This document shows positions 8,362 through 15,978 of a stretch of DNA of 51,668 nt, one piece after another (positions within the stretch are counted from its first letter, which is position 1; every line of letters starts with the position of its first letter). The stretch covers positions 1-51,668 of the forward strand of contig JAHCHD010000014.1 of the NCBI GenBank assembly GCA_026129915.1, in the 5' to 3' direction. Under the pieces are notes generated by a model. It was not told the origin of the DNA. It saw only the letters and a program-made list of their open reading frames with translations, and made no database searches. The DNA is from Bryobacterales bacterium (GTDB lineage: Bacteria; Acidobacteriota; Terriglobia; Bryobacterales; Bryobacteraceae). A program made the position numbers and the translations under genes.

Positions 8362-8730
8362 CTACCAGCGTGATCCACCGCGGCCACCACCGCCGCCGCT
8401 GCCGCTGCCGCCACGGTTACCACCGCGCCCACCGCCGCCGCCGCCACTGCGGTTGCCACCGAATCCACCACGTCCACCACCGTCAGGGCGCGGGCGCGCT
8501 TCATTCACATTGATGGCGCGACCACCGAGTTCGGTGCCATTGAGGGCGGAAATCGCCTGCTCCGCCTCAGAGGCGTTCGCCATTTCGACAAAGGCGAAAC
8601 CACGGGGCTGACCGGTATCCCGGTCGTTGATGATGCTTACACTTTCCACTGCACCGAAGGGCGCGAAGACTTCATGAAGTTCTTCCTGTGTGGTACGAAA
8701 ACTTAGATTGCCAACAAATAGCTTGGTCAT
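8362..8730 (-). CDS. Glycine-rich RRM RNA-binding protein
   Basis: 122 residues; ATG at 8730 with AGGAG upstream. Residues 2-80 form one RNA recognition motif: RNP2 LFVGNL at 4-9 and RNP1 RGFAFVEM at about 43-50. The tail from about 82 is Gly/Arg-rich (GGGRGGFGGNRSGG and repeats), like plant and cyanobacterial glycine-rich RNA-binding proteins. Members bind single-stranded RNA and are often cold-induced, acting as RNA chaperones; cold induction here is not shown. It is monocistronic, with a strong terminator after it and about 208 bases of non-coding DNA upstream. The tail's repetitive DNA makes indels likely between strains. Confidence 0.92.
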   Translation of the reverse strand: MTKLFVGNLSFRTTQEELHEVFAPFGAVESVSIINDRDTGQPRGFAFVEMANASEAEQAISALNGTELGGRAINVNEARPRPDGGGRGGFGGNRSGGGGGGRGGNRGGSGSGGGGGRGGSRW

Positions 8731-8938
8731 GGCAATGCTCCTGCAAAGTTGAATTTCGTCGCGTAGGAACCAAAGAACAGACCAAGTCGAGGAAAAAAAC
8801 CCAAGTGTAGGTACTCACACAATTCGGACGCTGTTGGAAGCTACAATCGACTCCGTGAGTTTAGCAGAATTCCAATCGAATTGCTAGTGATTTGTGTTAA
8901 CTGGCCGCGGTGGCATGAATTGAGGACAAGATGTGGGT

Positions 8939-10675
8939 TCAGACGCTCGCGCGGGCTTCTTTCAGATTCAACACCCAGCCAGGGTATCCGCGCTCCGCGC
9001 TGCGGGGGTCCAGATGGAGATTCAGGGCCAGATCCATGAGGCGTCCAGGCGGAAACTCCTGGCGACGCTCCGCAAACTGCCACGCCGTGAGCCGGAAAAA
9101 GCGACCATCCATGCGGGCGCGGATACGCAGGTGACGCTCCGCGAATACGGCTGGTGCCTCTGCGATTTCGGCCTCCCTGACGCAGAACACGGGGGTGGGA
9201 TTTCCAAGGCCGAATGGACCTAAAGATTCCACCTCATGCGCAGTCTTCTCCTGAAGGTCGTCGGGGGATAGCACTGCATCCAGGAAAAGCGAAGGCGCCA
9301 GATCCTCGGGGCGCAGTCGCGTCCTCGCGAGGCTGTTGAGCCGTTCGGCAAACTCGGGCACATTCTCTGCGGGAAGTGTGACACCCGCCGCCATGTGGTG
9401 CCCTCCGAAACGCACAAAAAGGGAGGGCATGGTTTCGAGGGCGTCCACCAGAGAGAATCCATGAATACTGCGGCCGGAGCCTTGCGCGATGCCGGTTTCA
9501 GGGTCCACTCCAAGCACGAAGGCGGGCCGTCCGAAACGTTCCACCATGCGGCTGGCGACGATGCCCACGACGCCGCGATGCCAGCCGACGCCATGAAACA
9601 CGAGGGCAACGTCGGTATCTCCTGGCGGTTTCGACGCACAGGACTCAGTGATTGTCTGGACGATCCTCTGCTCAGCGGCCTGCCTTTCGCTATTCAGTTC
9701 GTTCAATGCACTGGCGATTGCCTGGGCGCGGATGGCGTCCTGAGTGAGGAGCATCTCCACCACCTCGCCGGCGTCCGCCATACGCCCGGCGGCATTCATA
9801 CGCGGGGCGACGCGAAATGCGATCTGCCCGGCCGTTGGAAGCTCGCCGGGTTGGAAGCCTGCCACTCGCAGCAGGGCGGCAAGGCCTGGGCTACGGGTTT
9901 CGCGCAAGCCCTGCAATCCATGCCAAGCCAGGATGCGGTTCTCGCCGGTAAGTGGCACCACGTCGGCAATGGTGCCAATCGCCACGAGCTTCATCAGGGA
10001 AAGTACCACCCTGTCGCGCTTTTCCGCACTCCATCCAGCACGGGCAAGCAGAGACTGGACGAGCTTCAGGGTTACCCCTGCTCCGCAAAGTACGCGTTCC
10101 GGATAGCCAGAATCTTGCCGGCTGGGGTTCAGAACGGCGAGCGCGGGGGGAAGGTTCGCTTCGGGTAGGTGATGGTCTGTGATCACCATGTCGATGCCAA
10201 GATGGGTGGCCAGCGCCACCTCCGTGCCCGCGCGAATCCCGGTATCCACACTGATGATGAGCTTAGTGCCCAGCGCAGCTTCCCGCTCAATCACCTCGGC
10301 ATGGATGCCGTAGCCATCACGCAGCCGGTGGGGAATATGATAGGCCGGGCTCGCGCCCAGCATGCGCAGAGTGGAGACGAGGATGGCGATGGAGGTAGTA
10401 CCGTCGACATCGTAGTCGCCATAGAGCAGAATTCGTTCCCGGCGTTCCACCGCTTGCAGGATGCGGGCGGCCGCTGCCTCCATGTCTCGTAGCGACTCGG
10501 GGTTGTAGAGGTCTTCGAGGCAGGGCCGGAGAAATCGCCGGGCACTTGATGGGTCGCGGTATCCCCGCTGCCAGAGCACCGAAGCAACGGGAACGCTGAG
10601 GCCGAGTTCCCGGGCCAAAGTTTCGACGCCGGGCGGAGGAGGATCCGGGAAAATCCAGCGAGTGTTAGGAGGCAT
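8939..10675 (-). CDS. recJ: Single-stranded-DNA-specific 5'-3' exonuclease RecJ
   Basis: 578 residues, the usual length. DHH-family motifs: DYDVDGT at 87-93, DTG at 144-146 and DHH at 167-169 (metal ligands), then a DHHA1 segment with FGGHHMAAG near residue 420 and the OB-like C-terminal domain. RecJ degrades 5' single strands in recombination and mismatch or base-excision repair. The ATG at 10675 lies 15 bases after the stop of the acidic unknown, and that gene is 3 bases from the aldehyde dehydrogenase gene, so the three are probably co-transcribed. A repair nuclease in a transcript with microcompartment genes is probably coincidental. Confidence 0.95.
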   Translation of the reverse strand: MPPNTRWIFPDPPPPGVETLARELGLSVPVASVLWQRGYRDPSSARRFLRPCLEDLYNPESLRDMEAAAARILQAVERRERILLYGDYDVDGTTSIAILVSTLRMLGASPAYHIPHRLRDGYGIHAEVIEREAALGTKLIISVDTGIRAGTEVALATHLGIDMVITDHHLPEANLPPALAVLNPSRQDSGYPERVLCGAGVTLKLVQSLLARAGWSAEKRDRVVLSLMKLVAIGTIADVVPLTGENRILAWHGLQGLRETRSPGLAALLRVAGFQPGELPTAGQIAFRVAPRMNAAGRMADAGEVVEMLLTQDAIRAQAIASALNELNSERQAAEQRIVQTITESCASKPPGDTDVALVFHGVGWHRGVVGIVASRMVERFGRPAFVLGVDPETGIAQGSGRSIHGFSLVDALETMPSLFVRFGGHHMAAGVTLPAENVPEFAERLNSLARTRLRPEDLAPSLFLDAVLSPDDLQEKTAHEVESLGPFGLGNPTPVFCVREAEIAEAPAVFAERHLRIRARMDGRFFRLTAWQFAERRQEFPPGRLMDLALNLHLDPRSAERGYPGWVLNLKEARASV

Positions 10676-10690
10676 TCGCGGGCGTGCCTA

Positions 10691-11191
10691 TCAGTTCTTT
10701 GAAAAATAGCCGCCCATGGTGTCGTCCGGCTCACCGTCATCGAAGCCACCATCGAAGCTCATCACGTCGATTTCGTCCCGCACGTCGAGGAATTCCCGGT
10801 ACCAATCCGCTTCCACGTAGTAGAAATACGTTCGGCCCTGGTAATCGAAAGAGATATCGACGGCGCCCACCAAGCCGGCGAAGGCATTCATCTCGCGGAG
10901 ATTGCCGGCCACCTCCTCCTTCTCGTCGCCTTCTACTGCGCTTTCGTCGAGGTCCTGGAGGGCATCCTCAATTTCGTCGACGCGGAAGACCCGGTTGTGC
11001 AGCACGATCAGCGAGACGCCAAGCTTGTTGGCGCAGGCGAGGAATCCCCTGAAGTCCGGATGTGCCTCCGTGTCCCAAAAGACTGCGGTCTCCTCATTGG
11101 CACCACGAGCTTCGCCATGGAACGTGGCGAAACCACCATCTTCGAGTTCGCGAACGATCTCGTGTTTGAGCGTGTCGAGACTGTTATCCAT
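10691..11191 (-). CDS. Acidic hypothetical protein
   Basis: 166 residues; ATG at 11191 with GGGAGGG about ten bases upstream, inside the end of the aldehyde dehydrogenase gene. The N-terminal third has VRELEDGGFATFHGEA and FWDTEAHPDFRGFLACANK; the middle is VSLIVLHNRVFRVDEIEDAL; the C-terminal part is VGAVDISFDYQGRTYFY, then a very acidic end DGGFDDGEPDD. No signal peptide or membrane segment. Alternating strands and helices suggest a globular cytosolic protein. I do not recognise the family. Its position between the BMC aldehyde dehydrogenase and recJ is the only functional hint. Confidence 0.75.
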   Translation of the reverse strand: MDNSLDTLKHEIVRELEDGGFATFHGEARGANEETAVFWDTEAHPDFRGFLACANKLGVSLIVLHNRVFRVDEIEDALQDLDESAVEGDEKEEVAGNLREMNAFAGLVGAVDISFDYQGRTYFYYVEADWYREFLDVRDEIDVMSFDGGFDDGEPDDTMGGYFSKN

Positions 11192-11194
11192 TGC

Positions 11195-13144
11195 CTAGTC
11201 GCCCTCCCTCAGGAATACGCCATGCGCCTCCCCGAGGTCGCGCGCCGACGGAGTGATGATGGCGTTGCGCTTCAAGTGTATCTTGCGTTTGGCCTGGATG
11301 GCGCGTCGAACGTCATCCTCGCAGGCAAAGTCGACCGGGAGCTCCGCCGACGGTGGGGGAGCAGCGGGCTGCGGAGCCGGGACCTGCGGAGCAATTGGGG
11401 CTGCACTTACCGGGACCGGCGCTGGGCCACTGCATGACGGCGCCTCCGCCGTTGGTTTTGCGGCAGGCAGCGAGCAGCCACACCCGGAAGCCTTGGGGGC
11501 TGCACCGGGCGCTTGACCCGGACGCGATGCAAGGAAGCGGTCTACCAGGGCGGTTACATCAACCTTTGCCGGACTGGATGCGGTGGATACGGCGTGTGGG
11601 ACTGGTGCACTGCCTGGAGCCGGAGCCAATGGAATACCGCGGGCACGAAGGTAAGACTCCACGGCGGCTGCAACTGCCTGTCGTTGGGTGGGCACTGCGA
11701 GTTCCGATCCTTTCCCCGGCGCCGAGGCCGGCGGCGAGACAAGGGCAGCCTTTGGCGCGGGTGCGAGCAACTCCGCTGGCACCTGGAAGGCGTCCGACAC
11801 CTTGCGGGCAACATAAGCAATCCGCTTCTTGTTGATGAGATGCTGTGGCCCTACGTTGTCTGACGTGATGTTGCCGGCAATTGCGCCACAGCCGAGCGTC
11901 ATTGAAGGAGCGCCGGTAACACCCGTGGAGCCCTGCGGCGACGCGGTATTCACCAGCACGCGGAAGGCGGGCATCCGCAAACCATACTCACGGATGCGCG
12001 ATTCGTCTTTGGAGAAAATCACGCAGGTGTGACCGAGGCCGCCGAACTGCAGCACTTGCTCACAAGCGTTTACCGCCTGGGCAAAATCCTGTACGAAGAG
12101 CAGTGAAAGTACGGGCGAGAGCTTCTCAGCGGATAGTGGATGCTGTTTGCCAACACCTTGAATCTCCACCACCAGGATGCTGGCGTCCGGTGCAACCGTG
12201 AAGCCCGCCATCTGAGCGATCACCGAAGGCGCCTTGCCCACGCACTTGGGGTTGATGCGACCGGTGTCGGTAATCAGCACACGTTCCAAGGCCTGCGTCT
12301 CGGCTGCATCGCACAGGTGAGCCTTACGGGCCTTCAGTTCGTTGATGACGGTGGCGCGCAGCGCCTGCTCGCACACAAGAGACTGCTCACTGGAACACAC
12401 CGTGCCGTAGTCGAAAGACTTCCCTTCCACCACCAGTCCAACGGCTTCCGGAATGTTCGCGGTGGTATCCAGCAGCACCGGTACGTTGCCTGGACCCACG
12501 CCAAAAGCGGGCTTTCCGCTGGAATAGGCCGCTCGTACCAATCCAGAGCCACCCGTAGCAAGGATGGCTGCCACTTTGGGGTGCTTCATCATCTGCTGGG
12601 TGGTTTCGAGCGTGGTAAGCGTAAGGCATTGGATGATGCCTTCGGGGGCACCGGCAGCTACCGCCGCCCTGTGCATGATGTCGATGGTTTCGCAGGTGCA
12701 TCGCCGCGCATAGGGATGGGGGCTGTGAATTACGGCGTTCCCTGCCTTCAGCGCTATGATGCTCTTGAAAATGGCGGTGGACGTGGGGTTGGTGGTGGGA
12801 AGAATGGCTCCGATGAGGCCCATCGGGACACCAATCTCGACGATCTTCTTCTCGTGATCTTCATGCAGAACGCCAACCGTCTTCATGCCGCGGATGGTGC
12901 GGGGCAGAAGGTCAGCATTCAGGAGGTTCTTAGCGACCTTGTCGGGGACGTTCCCATAGCCGGTTTCTTCCACGGCAAGTTCGGCGAGGCGACGGGCGTG
13001 CTGGCGACCCGCTTCGCCCATGGCTTCCACGACACTGTCGATCTGTTCTTGATTGAAGGTCCGGTAACGTTCGAAGGCTTGGTGGGCCAAGTCGACCTTC
13101 GTGCGAAGTTCCTGGATGGAGAGCAGGTCACTATCCTGAATCAT
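11195..13144 (-). CDS. BMC-type CoA-acylating aldehyde dehydrogenase with long C-terminal extension
   Basis: 649 residues from the ATG at 13144 (a GTG at 13189 with AAAGGA upstream is possible). Residues 1 to about 455 are an EutE/PduP-like dehydrogenase: FGVGPGNVPVLL, then DYGTVCSSEQS with the catalytic Cys at 250, and late GHTCVIFS and TLGCGAIAGN. These oxidise aldehydes to acyl-CoA with NAD. Usual members are about 460-500 residues. Here a Pro/Ala-rich extension carries two short amphipathic helices, QAVAAAVESYLRARGI (about 489-504) and VDVTALVDRFLAS (about 528-540), which look like BMC encapsulation peptides. A Cys motif SGCGCS follows, then a terminal segment (605-649) with NAIITPSARDLGE, resembling the ITPEAREVA/LTPSAREL segment of EutQ and EutT. 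The BMC-H gene lies 119 bases upstream. Confidence 0.88.
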   Translation of the reverse strand: MIQDSDLLSIQELRTKVDLAHQAFERYRTFNQEQIDSVVEAMGEAGRQHARRLAELAVEETGYGNVPDKVAKNLLNADLLPRTIRGMKTVGVLHEDHEKKIVEIGVPMGLIGAILPTTNPTSTAIFKSIIALKAGNAVIHSPHPYARRCTCETIDIMHRAAVAAGAPEGIIQCLTLTTLETTQQMMKHPKVAAILATGGSGLVRAAYSSGKPAFGVGPGNVPVLLDTTANIPEAVGLVVEGKSFDYGTVCSSEQSLVCEQALRATVINELKARKAHLCDAAETQALERVLITDTGRINPKCVGKAPSVIAQMAGFTVAPDASILVVEIQGVGKQHPLSAEKLSPVLSLLFVQDFAQAVNACEQVLQFGGLGHTCVIFSKDESRIREYGLRMPAFRVLVNTASPQGSTGVTGAPSMTLGCGAIAGNITSDNVGPQHLINKKRIAYVARKVSDAFQVPAELLAPAPKAALVSPPASAPGKGSELAVPTQRQAVAAAVESYLRARGIPLAPAPGSAPVPHAVSTASSPAKVDVTALVDRFLASRPGQAPGAAPKASGCGCSLPAAKPTAEAPSCSGPAPVPVSAAPIAPQVPAPQPAAPPPSAELPVDFACEDDVRRAIQAKRKIHLKRNAIITPSARDLGEAHGVFLREGD

Positions 13145-13263
13145 GGCCCAAGAGCGCCCGTGCCAAGGTGCCGGTGCACCGTGGGGCACTCATCCTTTCC
13201 GCCTGCCCGCCGGGATGCCTCTCAACGGCCAGATTGCCGGGGCCGGGGGTGGGCAGGAGCCGA

Positions 13264-13566
13264 CTACTTCTTTGCGTTTTCCTTAGCCGGTTCCTTGGGC
13301 GCACCAGGCACCAAGCGCTCGACATCGTCATGGGGCCGGGGAATCACATGGACGCCCACCAACTCACCCACGCGGCGCGCAGCGGCAGCTCCCGCGTCCG
13401 TGGCGGCCTTCACAGCGCCCACGTCTCCGCGGACTGTGATAGTTACCAAGCCGGCGCCAACATATTCTTTCCCGACAAGAACCACGTTCGCGGCCTTCAC
13501 CATTGCGTCGGCGGCCTCTATGGCTCCTATAAAGCCTTTTGTTTCAATCAGTCCGAGGGCTTCCAT
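13264..13566 (-). CDS. Bacterial microcompartment hexameric shell protein (BMC-H)
   Basis: 100 residues. A single BMC domain fills residues 1-88: [20 protein letters not shown], then [20 protein letters not shown], then [20 protein letters not shown] and VHVIPRPH. This is the EutM/PduA/CcmK type that forms hexameric tiles. The pore loop reads VGAG where many family members have IGSG. The last 12 residues are charged and probably disordered. RBS AGG lies about nine bases before the ATG at 13566. No vertex protein (BMC-P), trimer (BMC-T), PduL or alcohol dehydrogenase occurs in the window, so a closed shell would need partners encoded elsewhere. Confidence 0.95.
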   Translation of the reverse strand: MEALGLIETKGFIGAIEAADAMVKAANVVLVGKEYVGAGLVTITVRGDVGAVKAATDAGAAAARRVGELVGVHVIPRPHDDVERLVPGAPKEPAKENAKK

Positions 13567-13730
13567 GCGTTAACCTGCTATGCCAGTCTAGAGAGTGAAT
13601 CCGATTTTCCACGGTATCATAGCCGCTGGCGGGGGGCAATGCTTGGTGGCGGCTTCTGGTGGCGGCGGCGCCTCGATTTCAGTGCCTCGCCCAGCCACAG
13701 GGTGGACGGTCATGGGTCGCCGTCGTGCCA

Positions 13731-14261
13731 CTAGGTCTGCTTCGCAAGCACTTCGAGTGACGCCTGCATAAACGCGGGCAAGTCATCGGGCTTGCGCGAG
13801 GTAACCAGATTTCGGTCCACTACTACCTCGGCGTCGGTGTATTCAGCGCCTGCATTGATCACGTCGTCCTTGATGGCGAAAAAGCAGGTAGCCTTTCGTC
13901 CGCGCAGCATGCCGTGGGCCGAACAAAGCACCCAGGGTCCATGGCAGATCGAGGCAATCAGCTTGCCCTGGTCGTCCATCTCCTTCACGAAGCGATTCGC
14001 CCTGCTATCGCGGCGGATATAATCCGGCGCCATGCCGCCTGGAACCACGACTCCGTCGTATTCGTTGGCGTCGAGGTCCGCGTAAGAAACATCGCTCTTG
14101 CAGGGGTAGCCCAGCTTACTGGGATACGTCTTGCCAGCCTCCGGCCCAGCCACCACTACGGTGTAGCCCGCTTCCCGCAATCGATAGAGGGGGTACCAGA
14201 TTTCCATCTCCTGGTACATCTGCTCCGCAAGAATAACAATTGGTTTCGCCATATTCCCCAT
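13731..14261 (-). CDS. DJ-1/PfpI family protein
   Basis: 176 residues; ATG at 14261 with GGGAG about eight bases upstream. Family features: IVILAEQMYQEMEIWYPLYR, VVVPGGMAPDYIR, and the nucleophile elbow ASICHGPWVL with Cys106. The DJ-1/PfpI superfamily includes intracellular proteases, glyoxalase-III and chaperone-like proteins; the exact role is uncertain. It lies 164 bases upstream of the BMC-H gene on the same strand. A link with aldehyde chemistry is tempting because some relatives act on reactive dicarbonyls, but that is inference. Cytosolic, no signal peptide. Confidence 0.9.
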   Translation of the reverse strand: MGNMAKPIVILAEQMYQEMEIWYPLYRLREAGYTVVVAGPEAGKTYPSKLGYPCKSDVSYADLDANEYDGVVVPGGMAPDYIRRDSRANRFVKEMDDQGKLIASICHGPWVLCSAHGMLRGRKATCFFAIKDDVINAGAEYTDAEVVVDRNLVTSRKPDDLPAFMQASLEVLAKQT

Positions 14262-14300
14262 TGTACGAACTCCCAGATTGTAGCCAGCAAAACGATTCGG

Positions 14301-14897
14301 CTACTGACGTTGCCGAAGCCGTTTGCCAAGGCTTGTGAAGGGCCATGCGACGAAGCCGGCAATCAGGCCGGGCATGCGCGCCATGTCTCTTGTAAGGGAG
14401 TCGCCATGCTCGCCAACCACCAGGGCGTTGCGCTGCATCACGTAAAGATTGAACAGGTTGGAGATCACCGTAAAGCAGATGGACACGATGATGCTGCGTT
14501 TCAGCTCGGCTGTGTCTCCAAGCCATGCCACCAAGAACTCCAATAGGTGCGCAAAGCCTGTGAGCCCCACTCCTACCGTTAGTGCCGCCAGCCAGTGGGG
14601 CCGGGCGGTGCGCAGGGCCTGGGTGAACGATCCCCAGAAGCCTGAGGTAGCGGCACGGTATACGAACTGCAGAAGCAGGGCCCAGGATGCGGCGGAGAAC
14701 CCGGCAGAGAGGTTGGTGAAGAAAAAAAGCAATCCGCGGACAATGGCGCTGGTGACGGCACTTTTCCAATTCCAGTGGGCAATCAAGTAGTGGCCCGGGT
14801 GGCGCACGATGGCCACCAGCACATTTGCTACAGACGGAGCCGGCGTGCCTTCCGGTGTTCGAGAAGCCTGCGCCATGCCTGGTTGCACTTCAAGCAT
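14301..14897 (-). CDS. Multi-pass membrane protein of unknown function
   Basis: About 198 residues from the ATG at 14897 (a GTG at 14909 is also open). Hydrophobic stretches occur around AIVRGLLFFFTNLSAGFSAASW, WLAALTVGVGLTGFAHLLEFLV, IIVSICFTVISNLFNLYVM and MPGLIAGFVAWPF, giving about four membrane segments. A basic end, KRLRQRQ, follows. No catalytic motif seen and no family recognised. It precedes the DJ-1 gene by about 40 bases, so the two may be co-transcribed. Confidence 0.7.
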   Translation of the reverse strand: MLEVQPGMAQASRTPEGTPAPSVANVLVAIVRHPGHYLIAHWNWKSAVTSAIVRGLLFFFTNLSAGFSAASWALLLQFVYRAATSGFWGSFTQALRTARPHWLAALTVGVGLTGFAHLLEFLVAWLGDTAELKRSIIVSICFTVISNLFNLYVMQRNALVVGEHGDSLTRDMARMPGLIAGFVAWPFTSLGKRLRQRQ

Positions 14898-15057
14898 TTC
14901 GTATCCCACTTAGTGTTTCACATCGGTTGCGCGGAACCCAGGCTGGTTTCGAGAGTTGCCGGGGGATGAAGCGGAACAAGCGCCCATGGGACAAGCACCG
15001 CGTTCCTGCAGCCCAAGGCTGGATACACTGATAGAAATACCCTAAGAGCAAGTTGTT

Positions 15058-15978
15058 ATGGATCGCCCATCGAACTCCCATTCTGAAGCCCGTCCGCACT
15101 CAGTGGAGAATCATCCCACCATGGCCATGCCTGCTGTTCCTTATACCCTGGATGGCGCCGCCACCCTGCACCAGATGCTGCGTTTCCATTGGGACAAGTG
15201 GCACGCGCAGCCCGCGGATGAGCGCGAGGCGATTGTCGCCGAAGCGAGCGAAGTATTGGGCGAGATGGAAGCAACCGGGAAGTCAGCGATCTTCTCACTG
15301 CTTGGCCACCGGGGCGACCTGATGGTGCTTCATTTTCGGGATTCCTTTGACGCCCTTAACGAGGCGGAGATGCGGGTGAACTCTCTTCGCCTTCGTGGCT
15401 TCCTGGAAGTATCGCATTCGTATCTCTCAGTGGTGGAACTGGGCCTGTATGCCTCTACGTCGAAGATCCACGCGGACCTGGCAGAGAAGGGTTTTGCGCC
15501 GCATTCACCGGAGTGGGAAGCAGGCGCAGAGGATGTGCTGGATCGCCAGCGTAAGGCTATGGCTCCACGCTTGTGGCCTGACGTCCCTCCCCATCGCTAC
15601 TGCTGCTTCTATCCCATGGATCGAAAGCGCGGGGAAGAGAAAAACTGGTACGTGCTGCCACTGGCGGACCGCCAGCGCATGATGCACGAACACGGGTTGA
15701 TCGGGCGTCGCTATCAAGGCGCCGTGAAGCAGATTATTTCCGGTTCGATTGGTTTCGACAACTGGGAGTGGGGCGTCGACCTGTTCGCGGATGACCCGTT
15801 GGTATTCAAGAAGCTCATTTATGAGATGCGCTTCGACGAGGTAAGTGCGATCTATGCGTTGTTCGGCGACTTCTATGTGGGGCTGCGGTTTGGCGCATCG
15901 CAACTGGGTGAATTCTTCGCGGGGAAAAGCCCCACATGGGAAGCGCCTCCTGTTGAGGATTCCAGCGAGCGACCCTAA
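15058..15978 (+). CDS. hemQ: HemQ/chlorite-dismutase family protein (probable coproheme decarboxylase)
   Basis: 306 residues from the ATG at 15058; an ATG at 15121 is an alternative that drops a disordered N-terminus. The family pattern is clear: FHWDKW, HFRDSFDALNEAE, EKNWYVLPLADRQRMM, GRRYQGAVKQIISGSIGFD with the conserved Tyr and Lys, NWEWGVDLF and YEMRFDEVSA. HemQ converts coproheme to protoheme with peroxide in the coproporphyrin-dependent heme pathway. The segment that holds the proximal heme His in Firmicute enzymes (LFxHDP) reads LFADDP here, at about residues 242-247. The stop overlaps the selA stop by four bases (CTAA), on opposite strands. hemL lies about 8 kb away. Confidence 0.85.
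   Translation: MDRPSNSHSEARPHSVENHPTMAMPAVPYTLDGAATLHQMLRFHWDKWHAQPADEREAIVAEASEVLGEMEATGKSAIFSLLGHRGDLMVLHFRDSFDALNEAEMRVNSLRLRGFLEVSHSYLSVVELGLYASTSKIHADLAEKGFAPHSPEWEAGAEDVLDRQRKAMAPRLWPDVPPHRYCCFYPMDRKRGEEKNWYVLPLADRQRMMHEHGLIGRRYQGAVKQIISGSIGFDNWEWGVDLFADDPLVFKKLIYEMRFDEVSAIYALFGDFYVGLRFGASQLGEFFAGKSPTWEAPPVEDSSERP

Noticed and set aside
8380..8480. GC-rich short repeats resembling a tandem repeat or CRISPR
   Set aside because: They encode the glycine-rich tail of the RRM protein; units are irregular codons, with no spacers.
9395..10168. Plus-strand open frame opposite recJ
   Set aside because: It is antisense to the DHH and DHHA1 domains, with no motif.
12140..13573. Long plus-strand open frame opposite the aldehyde dehydrogenase and BMC-H genes
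   Set aside because: It is antisense to two clearly recognised genes, has no family pattern, and long antisense frames are expected in GC-rich DNA.
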